Notes: generated by a model not told the origin, from the letters alone. 64,000 bases of DNA from Anaerolineae bacterium (GCA_023382715.1 JAHDWP010000004.1:85482-149481), one strand, 5' to 3'. Numbered from the stretch's first letter, positions 17,482 to 26,322 are shown. Program-made: numbers and translations.

Positions 17482-18372
17482 GTGAGCGAACGCCGATCCT
17501 CGTGGTGGCTGAGCAGGCTGGCAACGTTGGCCATCCTGGGAATGGGGGCGCTGGGCCTGTCTGCCTGCGGCGGCGATGAGGGCCGGGTGCGCGAAGCCGC
17601 CGAGACGCCCGTCGAGACGTTCCTCAGCCCGTCGCCGGGTGAGATGATACCCCTGGCTGGCACGCCCACGCCCACCTTCCGCCCGCTGGAGCTGGCTCCC
17701 ACGCTTGTTGATCTGGATCGCCAGCTTGCGGACACGGGGGAAACGCGCTCGGCCCGGCAGCGGTTGGTGCAGACGCGCGTCGTGCCGCAGGTCGCTGACG
17801 AGGCCGTGATCGCGGCGATGCTGGCCGTGCCGCGCCATGCGTTCGTGCCCACGCAATACCTGGACCTGGCCTACAACGATCACCCGCTGCCTATCGGCTA
17901 TGGGCAGACAATCTCGCAGCCCTCGCTCGTGGCGATGATGACGGCTATGCTCGATCTGCAGCCGGGAGATCGCGTGCTGGAGATCGGCACCGGGTCGGGC
18001 TACCAGGCGGCGATCCTGCGCGAGCTGACCGACCAGGTCTACACCATCGAGATCATCCCGGAGCTGGCTGGGACGGCGGGGCGCATCTTCGACGAGCTGG
18101 GCTACGGCGATATTCATGTCACGCGCGCCGACGGCTACTATGGCTGGTGGGAGTTCGCCCCTTTCGACGCGATCATCGTCACCGCCGCGCCCGATCATCT
18201 GCCTGCACCGCTGAGCGCTCAGCTCAGCCCGGATGGGGGGCGCATGGTCATCCCCATCGGGCCGCCGGGCGGCTACCAGAGCCTGTGGCTGGTGCAGCGG
18301 CACGGCGAAGATGTCTCGATGGAGCGCGTGCTCGACGTGGCCTTCGTGCCCTTCACCCGCGAGACAGAGTAG
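17482..18372 (+). CDS. pcm: Protein-L-isoaspartate O-methyltransferase with a lipoprotein signal
   Basis: This 296-residue protein begins with a positively charged stretch, a hydrophobic helix and the lipobox GLSAC (Cys29), followed by a Thr/Pro-rich linker to about residue 75. The rest is a PIMT domain: RHAFVPTQYLDLAYND, GQTISQPSLVAMM (141-153) with the conserved Ser/Thr pair, SAM motif I VLEIGTGSGYQAA (165-177), and FDAIIVTAAPDHLP. It repairs isoaspartyl residues using SAM. A lipid anchor would place it outside the cytoplasmic membrane, where SAM is not expected. It starts with GTG behind GAGGAAA, 35 bases after the aminotransferase gene, so the two may be co-transcribed. Confidence 0.88.
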   Translation: MSERRSSWWLSRLATLAILGMGALGLSACGGDEGRVREAAETPVETFLSPSPGEMIPLAGTPTPTFRPLELAPTLVDLDRQLADTGETRSARQRLVQTRVVPQVADEAVIAAMLAVPRHAFVPTQYLDLAYNDHPLPIGYGQTISQPSLVAMMTAMLDLQPGDRVLEIGTGSGYQAAILRELTDQVYTIEIIPELAGTAGRIFDELGYGDIHVTRADGYYGWWEFAPFDAIIVTAAPDHLPAPLSAQLSPDGGRMVIPIGPPGGYQSLWLVQRHGEDVSMERVLDVAFVPFTRETE

Positions 18373-18411
18373 GACGGGCTGGCGGAAGTCCGCCGGTAGC
18401 TGCTCGCTGTC

Positions 18412-18549
18412 TCCCCACCCCAAACCCCTCCCCACAAGGAAAGAGAGGCTTAAGGTCGGCGCTCTGCTCCCTTCCCCCTCGTGGAGGAAGGGCCGGGGAT
18501 GGGGGGCTGAACCAGGCCAGACTGGATGCTCATTTCCGCTCTGGTGCGC
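18412..18549. repeat. Long family A repeat, copy 1, overlapping a gene 3' end
   Basis: This stretch matches 38051-38190 along its length: a C-rich block, a CTCCCTTCCCCCT / GGAGGAAGGG hairpin, CCGGGGATGGGGGGCTG, and a right end running from GACTGGATGCTCATTTCC to CTGGTGCGC that is identical in both. The right-hand 20 bases are inside the reading frame of the minus-strand gene ending at 18530 and supply its last codons and stop. Confidence 0.85.
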
Positions 18550-20917
18550 CAGGGCGGGCCAGCCACGCCGCGCCGTAAAGCGCCGCGCCCGTCCACAGCA
18601 CCGGCGTGAACCCCAGCGAAAGCGCCAGCAGCGCGGCGAGCACCGCGCTGATCACCGATGCGCCGCCGTTGATCGCCCAGGCCCAGGGGGCTAGGTCGGG
18701 CGCAGACCGGATCGCTTCCAGGCCGCGCGCAAAAGGGACGCCCATCAGCAAGCCGAGCGGAGCCAACGCCAGCACGCTCAGCGCCCAGCGCGCGCCGGTT
18801 GGCAGTTCCAGCGCTCCGCCGAAGGCGCCCCGCATCAGCCAGGGCCACAGCGCAGCGACCACGACCAGCGCGGCCAGCGCCCGGCCCCAGGGCAGCCGGT
18901 CGGACAGGGCGCTGCCGATCCCGGAGGCCAGCAGCAGCGTCGCCAGCACGGTGGCGAGGGCCAGCGTCGGCTGGCCGAGGATGAGCACGAACTGTTGGAT
19001 GGTCGCCACCTCGATGAACAGGAAGGCCAACCCCAGGCTGGCGAAGTAGACCAGGGTGCGGGCGCGCGTTCGCCGGGGCACGGCGCGCAGCGCCCGGCGA
19101 AATCGCCCGGCCAGCGCCACCGGCAGCATGACGAACAGCCCCGCCGCCAGCGCCGCAAAGCTCAGCAGCGCCACCAGCACGAAGTAGCCGCTGCCGCCGA
19201 AGGGCTGCCAGGTGCGCCCCAGGTTGTCCAGAATTTCCGGCGTCTGCCGCCACCTGAAGAAGTGGAAGAAGAAGGGGCGATCATCGGTGGGCGGGCGCAC
19301 GTCGAAGTCGTAGGTCGCGTAGAAGGCCGCGCGGTCGTCGCTCGCCAGCAGGCGGGTGAGCGTGGCGTGGTAGACCGGCTCCGGCAGCCGCGCGTAGCGG
19401 TTGACCGCCTCCGGCGGCAGGCCCGGCGCGAGCACCATGTCGTACTTCAGCCGTTCGGCCTCGGCCAGGACGCGGGCGATCTCTTCCGCCGTGAACGGCG
19501 CGCGCTTGACGACGAAAGTCATCGTCTGGAACGAGCGAAAGGCGACGACGTGCTGCGCGGGATCGCTCACCAGCGGATCGAGCGCCGCCAGGATCAGGCC
19601 CAGCGCCCGCACCTCTTCGCTGGGCGGGTTCTGCAGCCAGCGCGTCAGCAGCAACAGCCCGTCCTGTTCCAGCAAGTTCAGATAGGCCGAGAACGCCTCG
19701 ACCGTCAGCGCGTAGTTCTCGGTGAGGGTAAACGCGCCCGACGTGACGGGCCGGTAGGCGTCGGTCAGCGCGATCTGCACCACGCTGAAGCGGCTGTCGT
19801 TCTGCCGGGCGAAGGCGCGCGGCTCCTGCTGCACCAGCGTCACGCGCGGGTCATCGGCCAGCCCCGCCCAGGCGCGCAGCTCGCCACGCAGCGCCCCCAC
19901 CACCAGCCCGTTCGCTTCGACGGCGACCACTGAGCGCGCCCCGTTGTGCAGGGCGATCCAGGCGTCCATGCCGCCGCCCGCGCCGAGCACCAGGACCTCC
20001 GGCTCGGCGCGCAGGCGCAGCGCGACCGAGGCGGGCATCGCCTCGGCGAAGGCGACCGGCGCGGCCCCCGCCTGTACGACCGGCAGCAGGTTGTCGCCGT
20101 CGAGCAGCAGGCCGACCTGTGGCGGCGGGGCGCTGAGGTAGGTCATGCTCAGGCCAGGCGCGACGTGGATCGTCGGGCTGCGCACGATGTCCAGCCGCGA
20201 GTAAGCGTTGTGGCGCGGCGCGGCCAGCGTCGCGTCGGGGTTGCGGCGGAAGTGGCTCAGCGCCTTGTAGGGCGATGGCTCGATGGTCAGGGCTTCGGGC
20301 GGGGTGAGGAGCAGGGCCAGGCTCGCCCCGGTGACCAGCAGGCCGAACGCCTGCCCTGCACGGGCACGACGCAGGCCAGCGGGAACCAGGATCATCCCGG
20401 AGCAGGCGGCCAGGGCGCTGGCCAGCAGCAGGATGCGCTCGTCGCCAAGCCAGGCCAGCAGCAGGGGGGCCAGCGCAGCGCCCGCTGCCGATCCGATCAT
20501 GTTCGCGCCATAAACTCGCCCGGCTGCCAGAGCTGGATCGGCCAGCAGCGCGCCAATGAGCGCTCCGGCCAGCGTGAAGGGCACGGCCAGGCACAGCAGA
20601 TTGGCCAGCAGCCGCCAGACCTGCGCCCGGTCCCAGGCGATGGCGTAGGAGTCGAACGCCCACCGGTTGAGCACCAGGTAGGCGCCGATCAGCGCCGGGC
20701 CGAAGGCCAGCGCCCAGACCGGACGCCAGCCAGGCGAGCGCAGGCGCGGCCAGGCGGCCAGCAGCGATCCGCTGGCCCCGAAGCCCAGCAGCGCCAGGCT
20801 GACCACCAGAAAAGCGAAGTGGTAGAACTGGGCGACGGAGAACAGCCGCGTCAGCGTGACCTGAAAGAGCAGGGCGGTCGCTGAGAACAGCCCGACCCCG
20901 CCGTAGATGCGCCGCAT
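18530..20917 (-). CDS. Membrane protein with a spermidine-synthase-like methyltransferase-fold domain
   Basis: This 795-residue protein has about six N-terminal membrane helices (from residue 5 to about 215), a soluble middle part, and a second helical membrane block after about residue 560. In the middle, VLVLGAGGGMDAWIALHN and VVAVEANGLVVGALR form a Rossmann nucleotide/SAM motif like that of SpeE, and FSVVQIALTDAYRPVTSGA resembles the aminopropyltransferase active-site loop with a conserved aspartate. It fits the membrane-bound SpeE-like family, whose members are poorly characterised. The last codons come from a dispersed repeat (see 18412-18549), so the natural C-terminus may have been altered. 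RBS AGGAGAAGGGG precedes the ATG. Confidence 0.72.
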   Translation of the reverse strand: MRRIYGGVGLFSATALLFQVTLTRLFSVAQFYHFAFLVVSLALLGFGASGSLLAAWPRLRSPGWRPVWALAFGPALIGAYLVLNRWAFDSYAIAWDRAQVWRLLANLLCLAVPFTLAGALIGALLADPALAAGRVYGANMIGSAAGAALAPLLLAWLGDERILLLASALAACSGMILVPAGLRRARAGQAFGLLVTGASLALLLTPPEALTIEPSPYKALSHFRRNPDATLAAPRHNAYSRLDIVRSPTIHVAPGLSMTYLSAPPPQVGLLLDGDNLLPVVQAGAAPVAFAEAMPASVALRLRAEPEVLVLGAGGGMDAWIALHNGARSVVAVEANGLVVGALRGELRAWAGLADDPRVTLVQQEPRAFARQNDSRFSVVQIALTDAYRPVTSGAFTLTENYALTVEAFSAYLNLLEQDGLLLLTRWLQNPPSEEVRALGLILAALDPLVSDPAQHVVAFRSFQTMTFVVKRAPFTAEEIARVLAEAERLKYDMVLAPGLPPEAVNRYARLPEPVYHATLTRLLASDDRAAFYATYDFDVRPPTDDRPFFFHFFRWRQTPEILDNLGRTWQPFGGSGYFVLVALLSFAALAAGLFVMLPVALAGRFRRALRAVPRRTRARTLVYFASLGLAFLFIEVATIQQFVLILGQPTLALATVLATLLLASGIGSALSDRLPWGRALAALVVVAALWPWLMRGAFGGALELPTGARWALSVLALAPLGLLMGVPFARGLEAIRSAPDLAPWAWAINGGASVISAVLAALLALSLGFTPVLWTGAALYGAAWLARPGAPERK

Positions 20918-20949
20918 GGTCTGCCCCTTCTCCTGCGCGATTGGCTCCA

Positions 20950-20958
20950 GTATAGCAC
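20950..20958 (-). promoter_or_regulatory. Extended -10 promoter of the membrane SpeE-like gene
   Basis: The minus-strand sequence TGCTATACTGG gives an extended -10 (TATACT from 20955 to 20950). Transcription would start near 20943, a 26-base leader to the ATG at 20917 that still contains the ribosome site. It matches the sugar-operon promoter at 15806. Confidence 0.5.
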
Positions 20959-21017
20959 TGGCAGGGGCGGGCGCCTCTCAGACTCAGAGACCGTTCGAGA
21001 AGTCGTGCGGTATGTTA

Positions 21018-21147
21018 CCTGTCAGGCAGGGGCGTCGTACAGGGCTTCTGAAGCCTGCCCCCGAACGCCCCGCGCAGAAGCGTATGGCTTACGCTCCTGC
21101 GGGGCCTTGCTTCGCCCGGCGTCCGGCGAGCCGTTGTCAACCTTTGC
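21018..21147. repeat. Composite intergenic repeat, copy 1 (family D)
   Basis: This 130-base stretch is present again in inverted orientation at 26128-26280. Shared blocks in order are CCTGTCAG, AGGGGCG, a CTTC-GAAG hairpin core, CCCCCG-ACGCCCCGCGCAG, CGTCCGGCG and GTCAACCTTT. It fills most of the 404-base gap 20918-21321; the rest of the gap holds the minus-strand promoter and the leader of the kinase gene. Confidence 0.8.
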
Positions 21148-21321
21148 CCGCCCCCAACGGCTCTTCAGGCTGGCGCGAATCGCCAGAACGATATACCATC
21201 GCGCTCCGGTGGGTGGATAGATAATACGCTGGTCGCGGCGTGTTGATAGGCTGTCAGACGCGCTCGGTGGTGGGGGCGAGCGTTGTGAGAAAGCCGGGAA
21301 ACTGGGAAGGATAGCGGGAAG

Positions 21322-22422
21322 ATGACCAGTATTCTGGTGATCGAAGACGAGGCTCCTCTGCTGGAAGAGATTGTCGCGCTGCTCCGGTTCGAGGATTTCG
21401 AGGTGATCGGCGCGCCAGATGGCAACGTGGGCGTTCAACTGGCCCGCGCGCACCTGCCGGATCTCGTCATCTCGGACATCATGATGCCGGGCCTGGACGG
21501 GTACGGCGTGCTGCAAGCCCTTCAGGACGACCCGGCCACCAATCGCCTGCCCTTCATCTTCCTCACCGCCAGGGCCGATCACGCTCAGGTGCGCCAGGGG
21601 ATGCAGTTGGGCGCGGATGACTATGTTACCAAGCCTTTCACGCGCGAAGAACTGCTGTCGGCTATCCGCGCGCGCCTGCAGAAACGCGAGATCATGCGCG
21701 ATCAATTCGAGCGGCGCATCGAGAACCTGCGCGATTCGATTGCGCTGGCGCTGCCCCACGAGCTACGCACCCCTTTGACCAGCCTGATGGGCTATGCCGA
21801 GATGATCATGCTCGATAGCGCCATCCTCGATCCGGGGCAGGTCTCGGCCATGGCCGAGACCATTCTGGAAGCCGGCTCGCGCCTGCAGCGGCAGCTTCAG
21901 AACTTTCTGCTCTACGTGCAGTTTGAGCTGGATCAGCACGAGCATCGCAGCACTGCCGCGCTGATCGGCGCGCTGGAAACAGCCCCGGCAGAGGTGATCG
22001 AGCGCGCCGCACGCGAACAGGTAGCGGAACGCAGCCGTGACGCGGACCTTCGCCTGTCGCTGGAGAACGTGCCGGTGAGCGTGACGCGCGACGTGCTGGC
22101 CAAGCTCGTCATTGAGTTGGTGGACAACGCGGCCAAATTCTCCGAAGCGGGCACGCCCATTCGGGTGAGCGGCAAGGTGGTGGGGGGTGAGTACGCCCTG
22201 TGTATCAGCGATCGAGGGCGCGGGATGACCGCCGCGCAGATTCGCGAGAGCGGGGCCTACCTTCAGTTCGAGCGTCGCCTCTACGAGCACCAGGGCGTCG
22301 GCCTGGGCTTGACCCTGGCCCGGCAGCTTACGCGGCTCTCTGGCGGCAGGTTCGCTATCGAGAGCGAGCCGGGGCAGGGCACCGCGGTGACGGCTTACCT
22401 GGCGCTGCCTGCCGCTGGCTGA
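21322..22422 (+). CDS. Hybrid response regulator / histidine kinase
   Basis: This 366-residue cytoplasmic protein has a receiver domain first: acidic pair at residues 8-9, phospho-acceptor Asp52 in LVISDIMMPG, and Lys104 in DDYVTKPF. A coiled linker leads to a HisKA segment with His146 in LPHELRTPL, then an HATPase domain with N-box ELVDNAAKFS, G1 DRGRGM and G2 HQGVGLGLTLARQL. It has no membrane helix or sensor domain, so its signal must come through phosphorylation of its own receiver by another kinase. No partner regulator lies beside it. The order REC-HisKA-HATPase is found in several bacteria. Role unknown. Confidence 0.88.
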   Translation: MTSILVIEDEAPLLEEIVALLRFEDFEVIGAPDGNVGVQLARAHLPDLVISDIMMPGLDGYGVLQALQDDPATNRLPFIFLTARADHAQVRQGMQLGADDYVTKPFTREELLSAIRARLQKREIMRDQFERRIENLRDSIALALPHELRTPLTSLMGYAEMIMLDSAILDPGQVSAMAETILEAGSRLQRQLQNFLLYVQFELDQHEHRSTAALIGALETAPAEVIERAAREQVAERSRDADLRLSLENVPVSVTRDVLAKLVIELVDNAAKFSEAGTPIRVSGKVVGGEYALCISDRGRGMTAAQIRESGAYLQFERRLYEHQGVGLGLTLARQLTRLSGGRFAIESEPGQGTAVTAYLALPAAG

Positions 22423-22503
22423 AGGCTGGCAGTTATTGGTTGGTGGCCGCTGATCGGCGGGGGACAGGGAGAACGCCATCTGCCTCGCTGCGCCAGCCGG
22501 CGA

Positions 22504-22552
22504 GCAGGGAGCGGTGAGGCAAACCGGGGCGGCGCTCTGTCCCGCTCCCTGC
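22504..22552. repeat. Inverted repeat between kinase and sbcC-like genes
   Basis: GCAGGGAGCGG (22504-22514) and CCGCTCCCTGC (22542-22552) are perfectly complementary with a 27-base spacer. No T-run follows. It could form in the leader of the downstream gene. Confidence 0.5.
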
Positions 22553-22581
22553 AACGGCATAACAGCAAACGGTGATGAACG

Positions 22582-25152
22582 ATGCTTCCTAAGCGACTGG
22601 AACTGTACAACTTCCTGGCCTATCGCCAGCCCGACCCGATCAGCTTCGAGGGGATGCACCTGGCCTGCCTGTCCGGGCCGAACGGCGCGGGCAAGTCGTC
22701 GCTGCTGGACGCGATCACCTGGGCGCTGTGGGGCAAGGCCCGCGTGCGCTCCGACGACGACCTGATTCACCAGGGTCAGAGCGAGATGTTCGTCCAGTTG
22801 GACTTCGCCCAGGGCGACAACCTCTACCGCGTGGTGCGCCGCCGCCAGAAGGCCAAAAAAGCGGGAGCCGCCGGGCGCAGCGCGCTCGACCTGTTCGCCT
22901 GGGACGAAGACCTGAACCAGTGGGCGGCCATCACAGCCCCCTCAGTCAACGAGACGACCCGGCGCATCACCGAGCTGCTGCGCCTGGAACATGAGACCTT
23001 CGTCCATTCGGCCTTCCTGCAGCAGGGCCGCGCCGACGCCTTCACCGTCGCCGCGGCTGGCGAGCGCAAGCGCCTGCTGTCCGACATCCTGGGCCTCGAC
23101 CAGTGGGAGCAGTACGAGGAGCGGGCCAAAGAGCGGCTGCGCGCGATCAAGCACAACCTCGATCTCTTCACTATGCAGATTGACGAGATCGCCCGTCAGG
23201 AGCTGGAAGAGCCGGCCCTGCTGCGCGACCTGGAACTGCGCGAGGGCGATTTCGCCGAGGCGGAGAAACGCCGTGCTGAGGCGGAAGCGCGCTATGCCGA
23301 AGTCGCCGGGGCCGAGGAGCAGATGGAACTGGCCAGGATGCGCCTGGCGGGGGCCGAGCACCGTATCCGCCAGCGCGAGCACGACCTGGCCGAGATTGAC
23401 GCCGAACTGGCCCGCCTGCAAAAACGGCTGGCCGCCCTGGGGCCAGTCATCGGGGAGCGCGAATCCATCCAGGAGGGCTATCAGCGGCTGCAATCCGCCC
23501 GCGAGACCGACCAGGCGCTCGGCGAGAAATTGCAGGCGATGAGCGCCATCAAAGACCGGCTGAACGAGATCGAGGGCGCCATTCAGGCGCAGCGCGCCGA
23601 TCTGGAAGCGCAGGTCAGCGTACACCGCGATCGCATCGGCACCGCCCAGCGCGCCGCCACTGGCCTAGAAGCGCTACAGGCAGACCTGGCCGATGTGCAG
23701 GTGGAGATCGCCCGGCTGGAGACCCAGGAAGCGAGCCGCGAGGCGCTGCGCCAGGAACTGGCCAGCCTGATTGAGCTGGGCGCCACATTGGGGGCCAACA
23801 ACAAGGTGTTGCGCAAGGAGATGGACGACCTCAAGGCGCGCCTCGAACAGCTTGAGGCCGCCGGAGCCGTCTGCCCATTGTGCGGCCAGCCGCTCAGCGA
23901 AGAGCACCGGGCGCAGGTGCTGGCCGAAGTGCAGGCCGAAGGCAAGATGCGTGGCGACACCTACCGGGATAATGTGGCCCGCTACAAAGAAACCGAAGCC
24001 GGGCGCAGCGCCCACGAAGCGGCCATCAAGACGCTCGACGGAGAATTGCGCGCCTTGCAGGGTCTGCGCGACCGCGCCGCCAAGCTTGACGCCAACGTCG
24101 AAGCGGCCCGCTCTGCCGCCGAGCTGTTGGGGACGGAACGCTCGGCGCTCGGCGCGATTGAGGCGCAGCTTGCCGCCGGGGATTTCGCCCAGGAGCTACA
24201 GGCCCAGCGCGAAACGATCCGCACCGAGATCGCCTCGCTCGGCTACGACTCCGAGGCGCACAGCGCCGTCCGCGAGACACTCAGCGCCCTCAGCGAGTAC
24301 GAGGAGCGCCAGCGCGCGCTGGATGCCGCGCTGCAAGAGGAGCCGGAGGTGCGCGCCAGGCTGGAAGCCGCCGCCGCTCGCCGCGCCCGCTGGGAGGAAT
24401 CGCTGGCCCAGGAGCGCGCGGAGGCCGCCGCCGCCCAGGCGGAGATCGAGGTGCTGGGCGAGCGCGTCGAAGAGGCGCGCCGCCGCGAAGGGGAGATGCG
24501 CGAGGCCCGCGCCGCCGAGCAGCGCGCGCACGCGGCGGTCGTGCGCGTGCAGCAGGCGCTCGCCGCCCTGGAAAACGCCCGCCAGCGCAAAGCCGACCTG
24601 GAGAAGCGCCGCGACGAGCAGTTGGCCGAGCAGGGGCTGTACGAAGAACTGCGCGACGCCTTCGGCAAGAACGGCGTCCCGGCGATGATCATCGAGGTGG
24701 TCATCCCGGAGCTACAGGAGAGCGCCAACCATCTGCTGGCGCGCATGACCGGCGGGCGGATGCATGTCCGCTTTGACACTCAGCGCGAAAAGAAGACCGG
24801 CGGCGGGGTGATCGAGACGCTGGACATCCTGATCAGCGACGAGCTGGGCACGCGCAGCTACGACCTGTATTCGGGTGGCGAGGCGTTTCGCGTCAACTTC
24901 GCTATTCGCGTGGCGCTCAGCCAGATGCTCGCTCGGCGCGCTGGCGCGCAACTGCGCACCCTGTTCATTGACGAAGGCTTCGGCACGCAGGATGAGGACG
25001 GGCGGCAGCGGTTGGTCGAGGCGATCACTTCGATCCAGGATCAGTTTGACCTGGTGCTGGCCATCACCCACATTGACGAGCTGCGCGACGCCTTCCCGGT
25101 GCAGATCGTCGTGAGCAAAACGCCCGACGGCAGCCGCGTCAGCGTGCGCTAA
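22582..25152 (+). CDS. sbcC: SbcC/Rad50-like SMC-type ATPase
   Basis: This 856-residue DNA-repair ATPase has Walker A SGPNGAGKSSLLDA (about 32-45) at the N-terminus, long Glu/Arg/Ala-rich coiled coils on both sides of a zinc hook CPLCGQPL (Cys431 and Cys434), and a C-terminal half with the signature LYSGGEAFRVNFAIRVAL and Walker B LRTLFIDEGFGTQDEDG. It should pair with the SbcD/Mre11 nuclease to trim DNA ends and hairpins. Usually sbcD is directly upstream; here it is absent, with a sensor-kinase gene in its place. At 856 residues it is shorter than E. coli SbcC (about 1050) and closer to archaeal Rad50. Confidence 0.9.
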   Translation: MLPKRLELYNFLAYRQPDPISFEGMHLACLSGPNGAGKSSLLDAITWALWGKARVRSDDDLIHQGQSEMFVQLDFAQGDNLYRVVRRRQKAKKAGAAGRSALDLFAWDEDLNQWAAITAPSVNETTRRITELLRLEHETFVHSAFLQQGRADAFTVAAAGERKRLLSDILGLDQWEQYEERAKERLRAIKHNLDLFTMQIDEIARQELEEPALLRDLELREGDFAEAEKRRAEAEARYAEVAGAEEQMELARMRLAGAEHRIRQREHDLAEIDAELARLQKRLAALGPVIGERESIQEGYQRLQSARETDQALGEKLQAMSAIKDRLNEIEGAIQAQRADLEAQVSVHRDRIGTAQRAATGLEALQADLADVQVEIARLETQEASREALRQELASLIELGATLGANNKVLRKEMDDLKARLEQLEAAGAVCPLCGQPLSEEHRAQVLAEVQAEGKMRGDTYRDNVARYKETEAGRSAHEAAIKTLDGELRALQGLRDRAAKLDANVEAARSAAELLGTERSALGAIEAQLAAGDFAQELQAQRETIRTEIASLGYDSEAHSAVRETLSALSEYEERQRALDAALQEEPEVRARLEAAAARRARWEESLAQERAEAAAAQAEIEVLGERVEEARRREGEMREARAAEQRAHAAVVRVQQALAALENARQRKADLEKRRDEQLAEQGLYEELRDAFGKNGVPAMIIEVVIPELQESANHLLARMTGGRMHVRFDTQREKKTGGGVIETLDILISDELGTRSYDLYSGGEAFRVNFAIRVALSQMLARRAGAQLRTLFIDEGFGTQDEDGRQRLVEAITSIQDQFDLVLAITHIDELRDAFPVQIVVSKTPDGSRVSVR

Positions 25153-25175
25153 GGGGAAGCCGGTAGCAGGAACAA

Positions 25176-25209
25176 GGACTTCCGAAGTCGCTGAAAACTG
25201 CGGAAGCCT
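25176..25209. repeat. Imperfect ACTTCCGAAGT-family hairpin (family B)
   Basis: GACTTCCGAAGT followed by ACTGCGGAAGCC forms an imperfect hairpin. It lies 24 bases after the sbcC-like stop and before the methyltransferase gene. Confidence 0.55.
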
Positions 25210-25253
25210 GCATCCGGGCCGGGCGCAGCAGAGCAGCCCTCCGCGAGGAAGAC

Positions 25254-25970
25254 ATGCCCCTCTCGCTTGAGCAGCAGAACGCCTATCGCGCCCGCTACGC
25301 GCAGATGCGCCCCGGCTGGCGTCCGGCCACCGCCGTCTACGAGGCGCTGATCCGCGAGCGGCTGGCCCCAGGGATGCGCGTGCTCGACCTGGGCTGCGGG
25401 CGCGGCGGCGCTCTGGAACAGCTTGGGCCGGCGGTCGCCCGCCCGCTCGGCCTCGACCCCGATCACCGTTCGCTGGCCGAGCACCGCCTGCCCGACCTGC
25501 CGCGCGCCGTCGCCCTGGCGGACGCCCTGCCGCTGCCCGCCGCCAGCGTAGACCTGGCGCTGGCCAGTTGGGTGCTGGAACACCTGCCCGACCCGGCGCG
25601 AGTCTTCGCGGAGATAGCGCGCGTCCTGCGGCCCGGCGGCGCGTTCATCGCCCTGGCCCCTGGCGCGCTCAGCCCTGCCGCGCTGCTCAACCGGGCGCTG
25701 CGCCCGCTGCAAGGCTGGCTGGTGCCGCGCCTGTACGGGCGCGCGCAGGCGGACGCTTTCCCGGTGGTTTACCGCGCCAACACGCGCCGCCGGGTCGAGG
25801 CGCTGGCGCGCGGAGCGGGGCTGGTTCTGGACACCTTCCGCGCCAGCGAAGACCCGACGTACTTCGCTTTTCACCCGCTGATCTTCCGCCTGAACGCGGC
25901 CCTGGCTCGCCGCGCACCGCGCGCCCTGGCCGAGCACTTCGTCGTCGTGTGCGTCAAGCCGGAACGGTGA
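25254..25970 (+). CDS. SAM-dependent methyltransferase (Methyltransf_11 type)
   Basis: This 238-residue class I methyltransferase has motif I VLDLGCGRGGALEQL (about 43-57), an acidic D-ADALPLPAASVDLALASWV region marking motifs II-III, and EHLPDPARVFAEIARVLRPG, typical of the UbiE/COQ5-like small-molecule group. After residue 170 the C-terminus is Arg-rich, as in lipid or sugar methyltransferases, but no substrate can be named. It lies alone after the sbcC-like gene, 101 bases away. Confidence 0.82.
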   Translation: MPLSLEQQNAYRARYAQMRPGWRPATAVYEALIRERLAPGMRVLDLGCGRGGALEQLGPAVARPLGLDPDHRSLAEHRLPDLPRAVALADALPLPAASVDLALASWVLEHLPDPARVFAEIARVLRPGGAFIALAPGALSPAALLNRALRPLQGWLVPRLYGRAQADAFPVVYRANTRRRVEALARGAGLVLDTFRASEDPTYFAFHPLIFRLNAALARRAPRALAEHFVVVCVKPER

Positions 25971-26127
25971 GCGGCGCGCGCCAGAAGGCGAGGGGTGTGC
26001 TGGCATGAAGATAAGCCCACCGGCAAGTGAGCTTATCTCCTCACGGCGCTCGTTTGTCAGTCGAGAGGCAGTCCCACCCAGAGCGTGTTATGCGCGCGCT
26101 CCCTCGCCTCCCAGCCTGCGGGCACGT

Positions 26128-26280
26128 GTAAAGGTTGACAGCGGCCCGCCGGACGTCGGACGAGATAAAGTCCCGCGGGAGAGCGCATGGCTGTACGCCT
26201 CTGCGCGGGGCGTCCGGGGGTAGACTTCGGAAGCCTTCGGAGACTTCCGAAGTCTTATGCAGCGCCCCTATCTGACAGGG
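26128..26280. repeat. Composite intergenic repeat, copy 2 (family D), containing a family B hairpin
   Basis: This is the inverted copy of 21018-21147. Within it AGACTTCGGAAG (26222-26233) and CTTCCGAAGTCT (26244-26255) form a perfect 12-base-pair stem with a 10-base loop. It fills most of the gap 25971-26322; in the rest I see only a short palindrome (GATAAGC/GCTTATC, 26010-26037). Confidence 0.8.
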
Positions 26281-26322
26281 TTTGCACGCCCTCGCGCAGC
26301 TGTCCGCGCTGCGTGGAGATCG

